Notes: a model not told the origin generated them from the letters alone. A stretch of DNA of 9,484 bases from Desulfobacteraceae bacterium (GCA_030615565.1 JAUWZC010000079.1:1-9484); one strand, 5' to 3'. Positions 1 through 7,654 are shown, counted from the first letter of the stretch. Numbers and translations are program-made.

Positions 1-45
1 TTTCTTTTCAATCCATTCCCAGGTCTCATCTTTGTAGGTACGCAT
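1..45 (-). CDS. Possible N-terminus of a leftward gene, cut by the window edge
   Basis: On the minus strand an ATG at 45-43 opens a frame that stays open to the window edge and reads MRTYKDETWEWIEKK. An in-frame TGA lies just upstream (plus 58-60), so this ATG would be the start. The residues look protein-like, being charged with two Trp, but 15 codons are too few to name a family. No clear Shine-Dalgarno sequence precedes it, which weakens the call. If real, it would be divergent from the racemase-like gene and share the 46-192 gap with it. Confidence 0.25.
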   Translation of the reverse strand, partial: MRTYKDETWEWIEKK

Positions 46-181
46 AAATAAAATATATCAAAAATGCTTACAAAGAAGCTATGAAATTTCAACCAGAAGC
101 ATGATGTACTTGATATTAATGAAAGTTATTGCTAAAGGAAATGTAATTTATTGGAAATTTGCATGGTAATTACCTTCTAGC

Positions 182-186
182 AGGAG
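182..186 (+). promoter_or_regulatory. Ribosome binding site of the CaiB/racemase-like gene
   Basis: AGGAG sits 6 bases before the ATG at 193. It favours this ATG over the out-of-frame ATG at 188. The rest of the 46-192 gap is AT-rich. A TTGATA hexamer at 110-115 has only a poor -10 partner 17 bases on, so no promoter is called. Confidence 0.7.
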
Positions 187-192
187 AATGAA

Positions 193-1335
193 ATGGGTGG
201 TGCATTAGAAGGAATTAAAGTAATAGATCTATCAAGGATGTTGCCAGGTCCATACTGCTCTATGATTCTGGCAGATCATGGAGCAAGGGTAATAGCAATT
301 GAGGACAAGAGGTTTATGGCAGATGATATCTTTTTATCTCCTGTAAACAGGAACAAGGATCATATGACATTAAACCTAAAGACAAAAGAGGGGCATGACA
401 TCTTCTTTAAATTGATAAGGGATGCCGATGTGCTTATGGAGGGATTTAGGCCTGGTGTAACCAAAAGACTCGGTATAGACTACGAGACCTTAAAGAAAGT
501 TAATTCAAGAATAATCTATTGCTCTATTACCGGTTATGGTCAGGATGGCCCATACAGGGATGTGGCTGGTCACGATGTTAATTATCTCAGCTTTGCTGGC
601 ATACTGGATATGATTGGTGAAAAGGATAGGACTCCTTGTATCCCTGGAATACAGATAGCTGATCTGGTCGGAGGAGGGATGAATGCAGCTATTGGCATCC
701 TTTTGGCCCTTGTAGCAAGAGAGAAGACTGGCAGGGGACAATATATCGATATATCCATGACCGACGGTATGGTTGGCCTTTTATCTGTACCTCTTTATAT
801 CTTACAGAGAAATGGTATGGTTCCAAAGAGATCGGACACATTTCTCTCTCATCGATATGCATGTTATAATGTCTATGAGACTGCTGACAAAAGATATATC
901 TCCATTGGTGCTGTTGAAAACCGATTCTGGCAAAATCTGTGCGATGTTTTGGAGGTGCCAGAATATGGACCTTTGCAATATGACGATAGTCACCGGAAAG
1001 AGATACTGGCCTTTTGTCGGAAGGCCTTCAAGAAAAAGACTTTAGATGAGTGGGTCAGAGAATTAAAGGATAAAGATGTCTGCTGGGGAAAGGTACAGGA
1101 CTTAGAAGAGGTTTTTAATGATCCAATTTTTTTAGCCAGGGATATGGTCGGTGAGGTTAAGGATAACAAAGGGAAATCCGTAACAGTGCTGGGTATACCT
1201 GTCAAACTTAGTGACACATCAGGTTCTATACGCACAGCACCGGTTGGTTTTGGAGAAAGCACCAAAAAGATACTAGAAGAGCTTGGCTATGCGAAAAGAG
1301 AGATTGACCGTTTTATGGAGAAAAGTGTAGTTTGA
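193..1335 (+). CDS. CaiB/BaiF-family protein, probable alpha-methylacyl-CoA racemase
   Basis: This is a 380-residue class III CoA-transferase-fold protein, the usual length for the family. The N-terminus (GIKVIDLSRMLPGPYCSMILAD, residues 7-28) and the segment ADVLMEGFRPGV near 78-89 are family hallmarks. The motif GHDVNY has His127, QIADLVGGGM has Asp157 and GAVENRFW has Glu242. These match, with a constant offset of one, the catalytic His126, Asp156 and Glu241 of Mycobacterium tuberculosis alpha-methylacyl-CoA racemase. That makes a racemase, which epimerises the 2-methyl carbon of acyl-CoAs, more likely than a formyl-CoA-transferase-like enzyme. The protein is cytoplasmic, with no signal peptide or membrane segment. 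The start is supported by AGGAG 6 bases upstream. It is separated from the MBL gene by a repeat-filled gap, so a shared operon is uncertain. The beta-oxidation genes downstream fit a role in feeding branched acyl-CoAs into the pathway. A CoA transferase on an unknown acid remains possible. Confidence 0.85.
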   Translation: MGGALEGIKVIDLSRMLPGPYCSMILADHGARVIAIEDKRFMADDIFLSPVNRNKDHMTLNLKTKEGHDIFFKLIRDADVLMEGFRPGVTKRLGIDYETLKKVNSRIIYCSITGYGQDGPYRDVAGHDVNYLSFAGILDMIGEKDRTPCIPGIQIADLVGGGMNAAIGILLALVAREKTGRGQYIDISMTDGMVGLLSVPLYILQRNGMVPKRSDTFLSHRYACYNVYETADKRYISIGAVENRFWQNLCDVLEVPEYGPLQYDDSHRKEILAFCRKAFKKKTLDEWVRELKDKDVCWGKVQDLEEVFNDPIFLARDMVGEVKDNKGKSVTVLGIPVKLSDTSGSIRTAPVGFGESTKKILEELGYAKREIDRFMEKSVV

Positions 1336-1368
1336 GTGTTAAAGGAGAAATTAGAGGCTTTGCCCCAA

Positions 1369-1467
1369 TTGGAGTATTGGAGTGATGGGTGAACTTGTCC
1401 TGAACAAAGTGAAGGAGAAGAATAAAAACTTTTTTAGTTCTTATTACCCAATACTCCAGTACTCCAG
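1369..1467. repeat. Imperfect inverted repeat built from GGAGTATT-like units
   Basis: Arms 1369-1390 and 1446-1467 pair at 18 of 22 positions. Each arm is itself short and repetitive: GGAGTATT then GGAGTGAT on the left, and CTCCAGTA then CTCCAGCA on the right. The loop carries a GAACTTGTCCTGAACAAAG-like stretch. The organisation suggests a dispersed non-coding repeat rather than a terminator, because no U-run follows the stem. Confidence 0.6.
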
Positions 1468-1492
1468 CACTCCATTCCCCCAAAGGCGCTTG

Positions 1493-1531
1493 CCACTGAA
1501 GGCACAATGATTTTCCGTCCGCCTTCGGTGG
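1493..1531. repeat. Small inverted repeat ahead of the MBL hydrolase gene
   Basis: CCACTGAAGGC (1493-1503) pairs with GCCTTCGGTGG (1521-1531) at 10 of 11 positions around a 17-base loop. It ends 25 bases before the ATG at 1557, so it would form a stem in the leader of that gene. It may be a degenerate terminator or another member of the intergenic repeat set. No T-run follows. Confidence 0.4.
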
Positions 1532-1556
1532 AATAGAAATTTCGAGGCGTTTATTT

Positions 1557-2453
1557 ATGTGGATAAAGCAACCCGGTACAGTTACTGAGAGGATTGAATT
1601 TTTAGGTCGCCCAGAACTATGTTCATATCTCGTTAAAGGAGATACTTATGCCCTTGTCGGTGGAGCTATGGCACATGTCATACCTGATGTGCTATCTCAG
1701 CTTAATGATCTTGAAGTAGATCTGGAGAGAATCAGACATCTCGTCATTCTCCATAGCCATTATGATCATCTTGGTATGGCTCCATATCTTACGCAACAGT
1801 GGCCATGGCTCAAGGTTGCTATTTCAGAGGTTGGGGCACGTATCCTGACAAATCAAAAGGCCCTGAAGGCAATACAAGATTATAACAATTCGATGTTAGG
1901 GGCAAAGAGTGGAGCTTATCAGATTGAACCACTAAATATTGTAAAAGAAGGTTTTCCTGTTCATCTTATAATAAATGGTGGAATGGAAATTGATCTTGAA
2001 AATGGGGTCAAACTTCAGATCATTGACGTTCCAGGACATTCTGTGTGCAGTGTGGCTGTTTATCTACCCAGAGAATATGCCCTATTTCCATCTGACAGTA
2101 TTGGGACCCTGACAGAAGAGAGAATCCTTCCTATGGGGAGTTCGAATTATGATTATTTTCAAGAGAGCATAGATAAGCTCGGTAAGATCAGAGCAGAGAT
2201 TATCTGCTTAGAACACTTTGGCGCCCTAACACCACCTAAGGGTATTGAGTTCTGTGAAAGAGTTAAAAAGGAGGCTAAAGATTTCCGAAAGGAGATGATA
2301 GATACCTATAAGAGAAAGGCAGACATAGATCTAACAATAGAGGAGCTTGTAAAAGCATGTGAAACCAGGTTATCAAAGATGGGACTTTTACCAGAGGATT
2401 TATTAAAGGGTATTTTAAAAAGAATGGTTATGTTTGTTAACCAAATAGAATAA
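1557..2453 (+). CDS. Metallo-beta-lactamase-fold hydrolase
   Basis: This 298-residue protein has the complete two-metal site of the MBL superfamily. The motif HSHYDH gives His66, His68, Asp70 and His71. PGHS gives His161, the FPSDS segment gives the bridging Asp180, and LEHFG gives His220. About 70 residues follow the last ligand. They are helical and charged (from about 230) and probably form a cap or dimerisation region, as in glyoxalase II-like and thioesterase-like members. No signal peptide is visible, so it is probably cytoplasmic and not a secreted beta-lactamase. Substrate is unknown. A thioester or other ester hydrolase would suit the acyl-CoA neighbourhood, but that is inference. 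The start ATG is preceded by only a modest GAGGCG (1544-1549). The gene is convergent with the Lon-like protease, with 79 bp between the stop codons. Confidence 0.85.
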   Translation: MWIKQPGTVTERIEFLGRPELCSYLVKGDTYALVGGAMAHVIPDVLSQLNDLEVDLERIRHLVILHSHYDHLGMAPYLTQQWPWLKVAISEVGARILTNQKALKAIQDYNNSMLGAKSGAYQIEPLNIVKEGFPVHLIINGGMEIDLENGVKLQIIDVPGHSVCSVAVYLPREYALFPSDSIGTLTEERILPMGSSNYDYFQESIDKLGKIRAEIICLEHFGALTPPKGIEFCERVKKEAKDFRKEMIDTYKRKADIDLTIEELVKACETRLSKMGLLPEDLLKGILKRMVMFVNQIE

Positions 2454-2472
2454 ACAAGCATGTCCGTTGATA

Positions 2473-2519
2473 GTTGTCAGTTGTTAGGTGAGATGGAGCA
2501 TAGATAACTTACTGACTAC
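2473..2519. repeat. Imperfect stem between convergent genes
   Basis: GTTGTCAGT (2473-2481) pairs with ACTGACTAC (2511-2519) at 8 of 9 positions, around a 29-base loop, in the gap between the MBL and protease genes. The left arm lies in a repetitive GTTGATAGTTGTCAGTTGTT stretch. It could act as a weak bidirectional terminator, but no T-run follows the stem on either strand, so it is recorded as a repeat. Confidence 0.3.
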
Positions 2520-2532
2520 ATTAAAAAACAGT

Positions 2533-4965
2533 CTATGTTTTCGTTTTATTTCTCCTTTTTGTCTTTCTCTTTTTTTTCTGTTCCGATTCTTTGATTGATT
2601 CACTCATCATCTTTAACCTTTCCATTACCAGATAATTCAGGGTATTTTTTGGATAATTTCCTTTTTTATTCCTCATTCCTGCCTTAACACCGGTTAGGAT
2701 CTCAATTCCCTCATCCATATTTTCGATGGCATAGATATGAAATTTACCCTTTTCTACAGCAGTTATAACTTCCTTTTTAAGCATCAAGTCGTTTATATTT
2801 CTTTTTGGAATAATGACACCTTGCTTACCGGTTAGACCTCTGGCCTTACAGACATCAAAAAAACCCTCTATCTTCCTGGTAACTCCACCGATAGGCTGAC
2901 ATTCACCTAACTGGCTTACAGAACCGGTAACAGCAATCCCTTGATATATAGGACTATTTGATAGGCAGGAGAGGATAGTAAAAAGTTCGGCTGCTGAGGC
3001 GCTGTCTCCATCAATCATTCCATAGCTTTGCTCAAAGGTAACGCTGGCTGAAAGGGCAAGGGGTTTGTCCAGTGCATATTTATTTTTTAGGTAACTTTCC
3101 AAAATCAGGACACCTTTAGTATGAATATTGCCGCTCATTTTGGCCTCCCTCTCGATATCAACAACCCCTTCCTTACCAGGTGTAGCTGTAGCGGTTATCC
3201 TTACTGGTCTGCCAAAGGTATAGTCACCTAAATCATAGATAGTTAAACCATTTAATTGGCCTACAACCTTCCCTCTTGTCTGGATATGGAGGGTATCTTC
3301 TTCAATCATTTCCTGGAGTTTCGTCTCTACAAGATTTGATCTCTGCGTCTTTTCATGAATGGCCCTCTCGATATCACTTGATTCAATAAGTTTTTTACCC
3401 CTTTGCTTGGCCCAAAAGTTGGACTCTACCACTAAATCTTTTATTTCTGGCAACTTAAGCGACATCTTTCGCTGGTCTCCCACCAGTTCGGATGTATACT
3501 CTATGATCCTGGCCAGGCCTTTTTTTTCGATCTCCAGTAGATTTTCCTCTTCACATACCTTGGCAATATAGAAGAGATAATTGTTAATCTGCTTTTTAGA
3601 CATTTTTATATTATCATCAAGCTGGGCCTTGACCTTGAACAACTTTTTAAAATCGCTATCTAAAGAATATAGAAGATGATATATATAAGGATCACCTATC
3701 AAGATGACCTTGAGATTAAAAGGGATGGCCATAGGTTTTAAGGTCTTTGTTGATATAAATCCTATCTCTTCTGCCAGATCTTCAATCCTAATCTCCTTAT
3801 TTTTGATCGCCCTTTTAAGGGCATTCCAAGACCCAAGACTTCTTAGCAGATCGATGGCCTTAATAATGAGATAACCACCGTTTGCCCTATGGAGTGCTCC
3901 GGGTTTTATCATGGTAAAGTCTGTAAACAGGGTACCAAATTGTGCATGCTTCTCTATCCTGCCGAAGATATTAGGATAGGTAGGGTTGTTTTCGGTTATA
4001 ACTGGAGCCCCTTTTAACTTTGAGTTGTCAATCAAGATATTTACCTTATATCGGGTGAATGAGGGTTCAGGCTGGGATATGAAGAATGAGCCTTGTTGGA
4101 TTGGTTGTTTTTGTTTGAAATCATCTATGTTAAGAATAATGTCATCCTTCATGCCTTTGAAATAATCTAATACCTCTGGCAGATCCTTATATTTTATCTC
4201 AAGCTCTTCTATGAGGTGTCCAACTCGGTAAAGGGCTATCTTTTTGTCAAGCTCCTTAATTTTCTCTTTTGATCCTCTATCCAGATTTCTAATGTTTCTC
4301 ACTGTTTCTTTCATCTTGTTCTGCAATTCCTGGCTTACCTTCTGGAGCCTTTTTCTTTCTTTCTCTGGCATGATCGCAATAGTTTCGTCATCTATAGGTT
4401 TGCCATCCTTCGATGGTAGAATCATCATTCCCGCCTGACTGATGTTCAGGACAAATCCCACCTTGTTTGCCCTTTTTTCCAACTGGGAGATTAATTCGTT
4501 CCTCTTGGTATTCAATGTTTTGGTTATAGTTTCCTTTTCTTTATTATAATCCTCACTTTCAAAGACATCATGTATACCTGTCTTAACCTCTTCTATTAAC
4601 TCAGATATATCCTTTTTTAATTTTATACCCATACCTCTGTTCAGCTTAAGAAATTTAGGGGTATCTGGTTCCTGAAAATTGTAGACATAGCACCAGTCAG
4701 AGGGTGGTGGATCTTTTTTGGCTATTTTATCAATGTAGGTTTTGGCGATAAAGGTAAGACCAGTCCTCTCTGGTCCGGCTACATATAAATTGTAGTCATT
4801 TCTTGGCATCTTGAGCCCAAATTGAATTCCTTTGGCTGCCTTATCTTGGGCTACCAATAATTGTTTCTTTTTATTTATATCTCTTGTAGATTGAACGCCC
4901 AGAGAATCTGGGTTACACAATACCCGGAGCCTTTTTGGCGATACTTCTTTAGATTTTTTATCCAT
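2533..4965 (-). CDS. Lon-like AAA protease (COG1067 type) with substituted ATPase motifs
   Basis: This 810-residue protein is of the Lon-related AAA_32 plus Lon_C type, at full family length. In order it has: an N-terminal nucleotide-binding-like segment (about 50-130) ending in the family signature DWCYVYNF; a charged, probably coiled-coil insertion (about 140-260); a second AAA part with GALHRANGGYL (356-366) and LIGDPYIYHLL; and a C-terminal Lon protease domain (about 570-760). The protease dyad is Ser655 in DGDSASAAE and Lys698 in GGVTRKIEG. They lie 43 residues apart, as Ser679 and Lys722 do in E. coli Lon. The P-loop position reads GPERTGLT (64-71), with Leu where Lys/Arg is expected, and the Walker B-like strand reads YLIIKAID. 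ATP hydrolysis may therefore be weak or lost. The extreme C-terminus (797-810) is almost all Lys, Arg, Thr and Asn. AAGG lies 7 bases before the ATG. The likely role is cytoplasmic protein quality control; substrates are unknown. Confidence 0.88.
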   Translation of the reverse strand: MDKKSKEVSPKRLRVLCNPDSLGVQSTRDINKKKQLLVAQDKAAKGIQFGLKMPRNDYNLYVAGPERTGLTFIAKTYIDKIAKKDPPPSDWCYVYNFQEPDTPKFLKLNRGMGIKLKKDISELIEEVKTGIHDVFESEDYNKEKETITKTLNTKRNELISQLEKRANKVGFVLNISQAGMMILPSKDGKPIDDETIAIMPEKERKRLQKVSQELQNKMKETVRNIRNLDRGSKEKIKELDKKIALYRVGHLIEELEIKYKDLPEVLDYFKGMKDDIILNIDDFKQKQPIQQGSFFISQPEPSFTRYKVNILIDNSKLKGAPVITENNPTYPNIFGRIEKHAQFGTLFTDFTMIKPGALHRANGGYLIIKAIDLLRSLGSWNALKRAIKNKEIRIEDLAEEIGFISTKTLKPMAIPFNLKVILIGDPYIYHLLYSLDSDFKKLFKVKAQLDDNIKMSKKQINNYLFYIAKVCEEENLLEIEKKGLARIIEYTSELVGDQRKMSLKLPEIKDLVVESNFWAKQRGKKLIESSDIERAIHEKTQRSNLVETKLQEMIEEDTLHIQTRGKVVGQLNGLTIYDLGDYTFGRPVRITATATPGKEGVVDIEREAKMSGNIHTKGVLILESYLKNKYALDKPLALSASVTFEQSYGMIDGDSASAAELFTILSCLSNSPIYQGIAVTGSVSQLGECQPIGGVTRKIEGFFDVCKARGLTGKQGVIIPKRNINDLMLKKEVITAVEKGKFHIYAIENMDEGIEILTGVKAGMRNKKGNYPKNTLNYLVMERLKMMSESIKESEQKKKRKTKRRNKTKT

Positions 4966-5009
4966 ATTAATACCTTTTTTGGTTTTACTGTTACCAACTA
5001 TCTGCCTTC

Positions 5010-5036
5010 ATTATCAACCCTTTTTTTAAATTGCAA
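5010..5036 (-). promoter_or_regulatory. Candidate promoter of the Lon-like protease gene
   Basis: On the minus strand TTGCAA (plus 5031-5036) is followed after 15 bases by GATAAT (plus 5010-5015), the latter within TTGATAAT. The spacer is shorter than ideal. It lies about 45 bases upstream of the ATG at 4965 and is the best sigma70-like match on that side of the divergent region. No CIRCE or other heat-shock operator was seen. Confidence 0.3.
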
Positions 5037-5095
5037 GGCAATATTTATAGGTGTCTGTTGAGAATTACTGACTATTAATATAATCACAAATTTGT

Positions 5096-5124
5096 TTGAC
5101 TTCAATTTTCCTGAATGATAGTTT
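5096..5124 (+). promoter_or_regulatory. Candidate sigma70 promoter of fadN
   Basis: TTGACT (5096-5101) and TAGTTT (5119-5124) are separated by exactly 17 bases. The -35 is near consensus; the -10 keeps the first, second and last bases. Transcription would begin at about 5131, giving a leader of about 90 bases. The start falls at the edge of the FadR-like palindrome, which supports both calls. Confidence 0.5.
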
Positions 5125-5131
5125 TAGAAAA

Positions 5132-5149
5132 TGAATGACGATTCATTCT
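5132..5149 (+). promoter_or_regulatory. FadR-like (TetR-family) operator at the fadN promoter
   Basis: TGAATGACGATTCATTCT contains perfect arms GAATGA and TCATTC around CGAT. It matches the Bacillus subtilis FadR consensus TGAATGAMTANTCATTCA at all but two positions (9 and 18). It begins at the predicted transcription start of fadN, a position where a bound repressor would block initiation. A further half-site TGAATGA lies at 5112-5118 inside the promoter spacer, 20 bases upstream of the first. In Bacillus, FadR represses the fadNAE operon and long-chain acyl-CoA releases it. No regulator gene lies in this window, so the binding protein is inferred. Confidence 0.6.
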
Positions 5150-5174
5150 TTTTTTACACCTTTACATTTAAATT

Positions 5175-5201
5175 TTAGCTCACTTTAGGCGCCTTAGCTC
5201 A
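5175..5201 (+). repeat. Direct repeat TTAGCTCA flanking GGCGCC in the fadN leader
   Basis: TTAGCTCA occurs at 5175-5182 and again at 5194-5201, a period of 19 bases, with the palindrome AGGCGCCT (5187-5194) between them. It sits between the FadR-like operator and the ribosome binding site, so it would be transcribed as part of the leader. It may be a second regulator site or a chance duplication. Confidence 0.4.
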
Positions 5202-5207
5202 TTTAAA

Positions 5208-5214
5208 AAGGAGG
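5208..5214 (+). promoter_or_regulatory. Strong ribosome binding site of fadN
   Basis: AAGGAGG lies 7 bases before the ATG at 5222 and is the strongest Shine-Dalgarno match in the window. It fixes the fadN start and suggests high translation. Confidence 0.85.
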
Positions 5215-5221
5215 TTTATTT

Positions 5222-7654
5222 ATGAACAGGGTTATCAAAAAGTGCGCGGTTATTGGAGCTGGTGTGATGGGAGCAACCATCGCAGCCCAGTTGGCCAATG
5301 TGGGTATCGAGACAATCCTTCTCGATATTGTGCTCCCTGAATTGACAGATGATGATAAAAAAAAGAAGCTTACTAAGGATAGTAAGGAATTCAGGAATAA
5401 ACTGGCGCAGAGCGGATTAGAAAAGGCGCTGAAGTCAAAACCTGCATCCTTTTATATTCCAGAAAGCGCCAAGCTGATCACCATCGGCAACCTGGAGGAT
5501 AATATAGGATGGTTAGGTGATTTGGATTGGATCATCGAAGTAGTGGTGGAAAGGCTGGACATCAAAAAGAGCGTTTTTGAAAAGATTGAAACGGTTTTGA
5601 AGCCCGGAACCATCATTACCTCCAATACCTCGGGTATATCGGCCAAGATAATGTGTGAAGACCGCTCAGAAAACTTTCGAAAGCATTTTGCCATTACCCA
5701 TTTTTTCAACCCTCCAAGATACATGAAACTATTAGAGATTGTACCAGGTCCCGATACACTCCCCGAAGTTATTGAGACCCTGGCTGAAACATGTGAGAAG
5801 GTGCTTGGAAAGGGGATTGTATATGCCAAAGATACCCCAAATTTCGTGGCTAACCGTATAGGTGTCTATAGCATGTTTTATGTTATCAAGACTATGATGG
5901 ACCTGGGATTGAATGTTGAAGCTGTAGATAAACTTACAGGGCCGGTAATAGGACATCCCAAGAGTGCGTCCTTCAGGACGGCAGATCTGGTTGGCCTGGA
6001 CACACTTCTTCACGTTTCGGACAATGTGTATGAGGGGGCACCTAATGATGAGAAACGGGAGATGTTTAAGGCCCCAGATTTTATCAAACAGATGATTGAG
6101 AAAAACCTGCTAGGCGAAAAGACCGGACAAGGTTTTTACAAGAAGAGTAAAGATGTAGAAGGGAATAAGGTGATTCTTTCCCTGGATTACAATACCCTGG
6201 AATATAGCCCCCAGGAAAAAGTAAAGCTGGCCTCCCTGGAGGCAGCAAAAAATATTTCAGGCACAGCTCAGAAGATTAAATCGCTTTACTCTGCTAAAGA
6301 TTTGGCAGGGCAGTTCAGCTTTTGTACTTTGACAGAAACACTCATCTATTCAGCCAATCGGATTCCGGAAATAGCTGATGATATTGTAAATATCGATAAT
6401 GCAATGAAGTGGGGATTTGCCTGGAAAATGGGTCCCTTTGAGGTCTGGGATGCCATTGGGGTAGGCAAGTCTGTGGCGAAAATGAAAGAGGCGGGATACC
6501 AAATTCCGGCCTGGGTTCAGGAAATGCTTGATAGTGGAAAAGAGTCCTTTTACAAGAGAGAGGCCGGCAGGCTCTATTTCTATGATCTTCCTTCCAAGGA
6601 TTATAAGGAAATTCCGGTCAAGCCAGAGATCATTCTTTTATCCTCCCTTAAGGATCGGGAAATGAAGGTGGCAGGGAATAAGGGCGCGAGCCTGATTGAC
6701 ATCGGTGATGGGGTGGCCTGCCTGGAATTCCATACCAAGATGAATGCTCTGGGTGATGATATTATCAGCATGATCATGAAATCGGCTGACATTGTGAGCA
6801 AGGATTTCCAAGGCCTGGTGATTGCCAACCATGCTGATAATTTCTCCGTTGGGGCTAATTTGGTTATGGTTCTGTTCGCAGCCCAGGAAGAGGAGTGGGA
6901 TGAACTGGATTGGATGATCAAGATCTTTCAGGATTCCTTAATGAAGCTGAAATATCTGGATAAACCTGTAGTCGCTGCACCAGCCGGAATGGCCCTGGGC
7001 GGTGGGTGTGAGATCTGTATGGCTTCTGATCGTGTTCGCTTTGCCGCTGAGACCTATATGGGCCAAGTGGAAGTCGGAGTGGGATTGATCCCCGCTGGAG
7101 GAGGATGCAAGGAAGTGCTTATTCGCAACACAGGACACCTGTTCGAGGTCCAGAAAGGAGGGATTTACCCAAAACAGATCGAATTGATGCCCTTTGTGGC
7201 CAGGGCCTTTGAGACCATTGCCATGGCCAAGGTAGCCACTTCTGGACCTGAGGCAATTAAACTTGGATATCTGAAACCCACTGATAAGATGACAGTCAAT
7301 AGAGATTACCTGATAGAAGACGCTAAAAAGACGGTTTTGGCCATGAATATGGAGGGCTATAAACCGCCGAGGCCTCTTGATGAGATCAGCGTGGCCGGGG
7401 AAAATACCTTTGCCATGGTTAAACTTGGTTTGTGGACCATGCATGAGTCAGGCTACATCACTGAACATGATGTAACTGTCTCTACCAAGGTGGGATATGT
7501 ACTGTGTGGTGGAAATGTCCTTGAGTATACCAAGGTGAGCGAGCAATACCTATTGGATTTAGAGAGAGAGGCATTTTTGAGTTTGTGTGGGGAACCCAAG
7601 ACTCAGGATAGGATTCAGCACATGCTGAAGACAGGTAAACCATTAAGAAATTAA
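5222..7654 (+). CDS. fadN: 3-hydroxyacyl-CoA dehydrogenase/enoyl-CoA hydratase fusion, FadN type
   Basis: This 810-residue bifunctional beta-oxidation enzyme hydrates 2-enoyl-CoA and oxidises the (S)-3-hydroxyacyl-CoA with NAD+. The NAD fold comes first: GAGVMG at 12-17, SNTSGIS at 134-140 with the catalytic Ser, His160 in HFFNPP, Glu172 and Asn211. The dehydrogenase C-domain follows (RTADLVGLD, 252-260), then a second half-domain with KMGPFEVWDAIG (402-413). The hydratase is C-terminal (about 490-690). Its oxyanion-hole motifs are FSVGANL (541-547) and ALGGGCE, and its two Glu residues, Glu597 and Glu617, are spaced 20 apart like Glu119 and Glu139 of E. coli FadB. The dehydrogenase-first order is that of Bacillus FadN (about 790 residues) and is the reverse of E. 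coli FadB. It is cytoplasmic. Every catalytic residue looked for is present. It is followed by the thiolase on the same strand and probably controlled by the FadR-like operator upstream. Confidence 0.93.
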   Translation: MNRVIKKCAVIGAGVMGATIAAQLANVGIETILLDIVLPELTDDDKKKKLTKDSKEFRNKLAQSGLEKALKSKPASFYIPESAKLITIGNLEDNIGWLGDLDWIIEVVVERLDIKKSVFEKIETVLKPGTIITSNTSGISAKIMCEDRSENFRKHFAITHFFNPPRYMKLLEIVPGPDTLPEVIETLAETCEKVLGKGIVYAKDTPNFVANRIGVYSMFYVIKTMMDLGLNVEAVDKLTGPVIGHPKSASFRTADLVGLDTLLHVSDNVYEGAPNDEKREMFKAPDFIKQMIEKNLLGEKTGQGFYKKSKDVEGNKVILSLDYNTLEYSPQEKVKLASLEAAKNISGTAQKIKSLYSAKDLAGQFSFCTLTETLIYSANRIPEIADDIVNIDNAMKWGFAWKMGPFEVWDAIGVGKSVAKMKEAGYQIPAWVQEMLDSGKESFYKREAGRLYFYDLPSKDYKEIPVKPEIILLSSLKDREMKVAGNKGASLIDIGDGVACLEFHTKMNALGDDIISMIMKSADIVSKDFQGLVIANHADNFSVGANLVMVLFAAQEEEWDELDWMIKIFQDSLMKLKYLDKPVVAAPAGMALGGGCEICMASDRVRFAAETYMGQVEVGVGLIPAGGGCKEVLIRNTGHLFEVQKGGIYPKQIELMPFVARAFETIAMAKVATSGPEAIKLGYLKPTDKMTVNRDYLIEDAKKTVLAMNMEGYKPPRPLDEISVAGENTFAMVKLGLWTMHESGYITEHDVTVSTKVGYVLCGGNVLEYTKVSEQYLLDLEREAFLSLCGEPKTQDRIQHMLKTGKPLRN

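Noticed and set aside
1313..1507. Open frame of 64 codons on the minus strand in the gap before the MBL gene
   Set aside because: Composed of the inverted repeat, with no ribosome binding site and no protein-like features.
1557..2453. MBL-fold protein considered as an antibiotic beta-lactamase
   Set aside because: No signal peptide, and it lies in an acyl-CoA neighbourhood. The metal motif is shared by many hydrolases.
6938..7444. Open frame of 168 codons on the minus strand inside fadN
   Set aside because: It lies wholly antisense to the conserved hydratase domain, has no family motif and no ribosome binding site that I could see, and its residues follow from the codons of the opposite strand.
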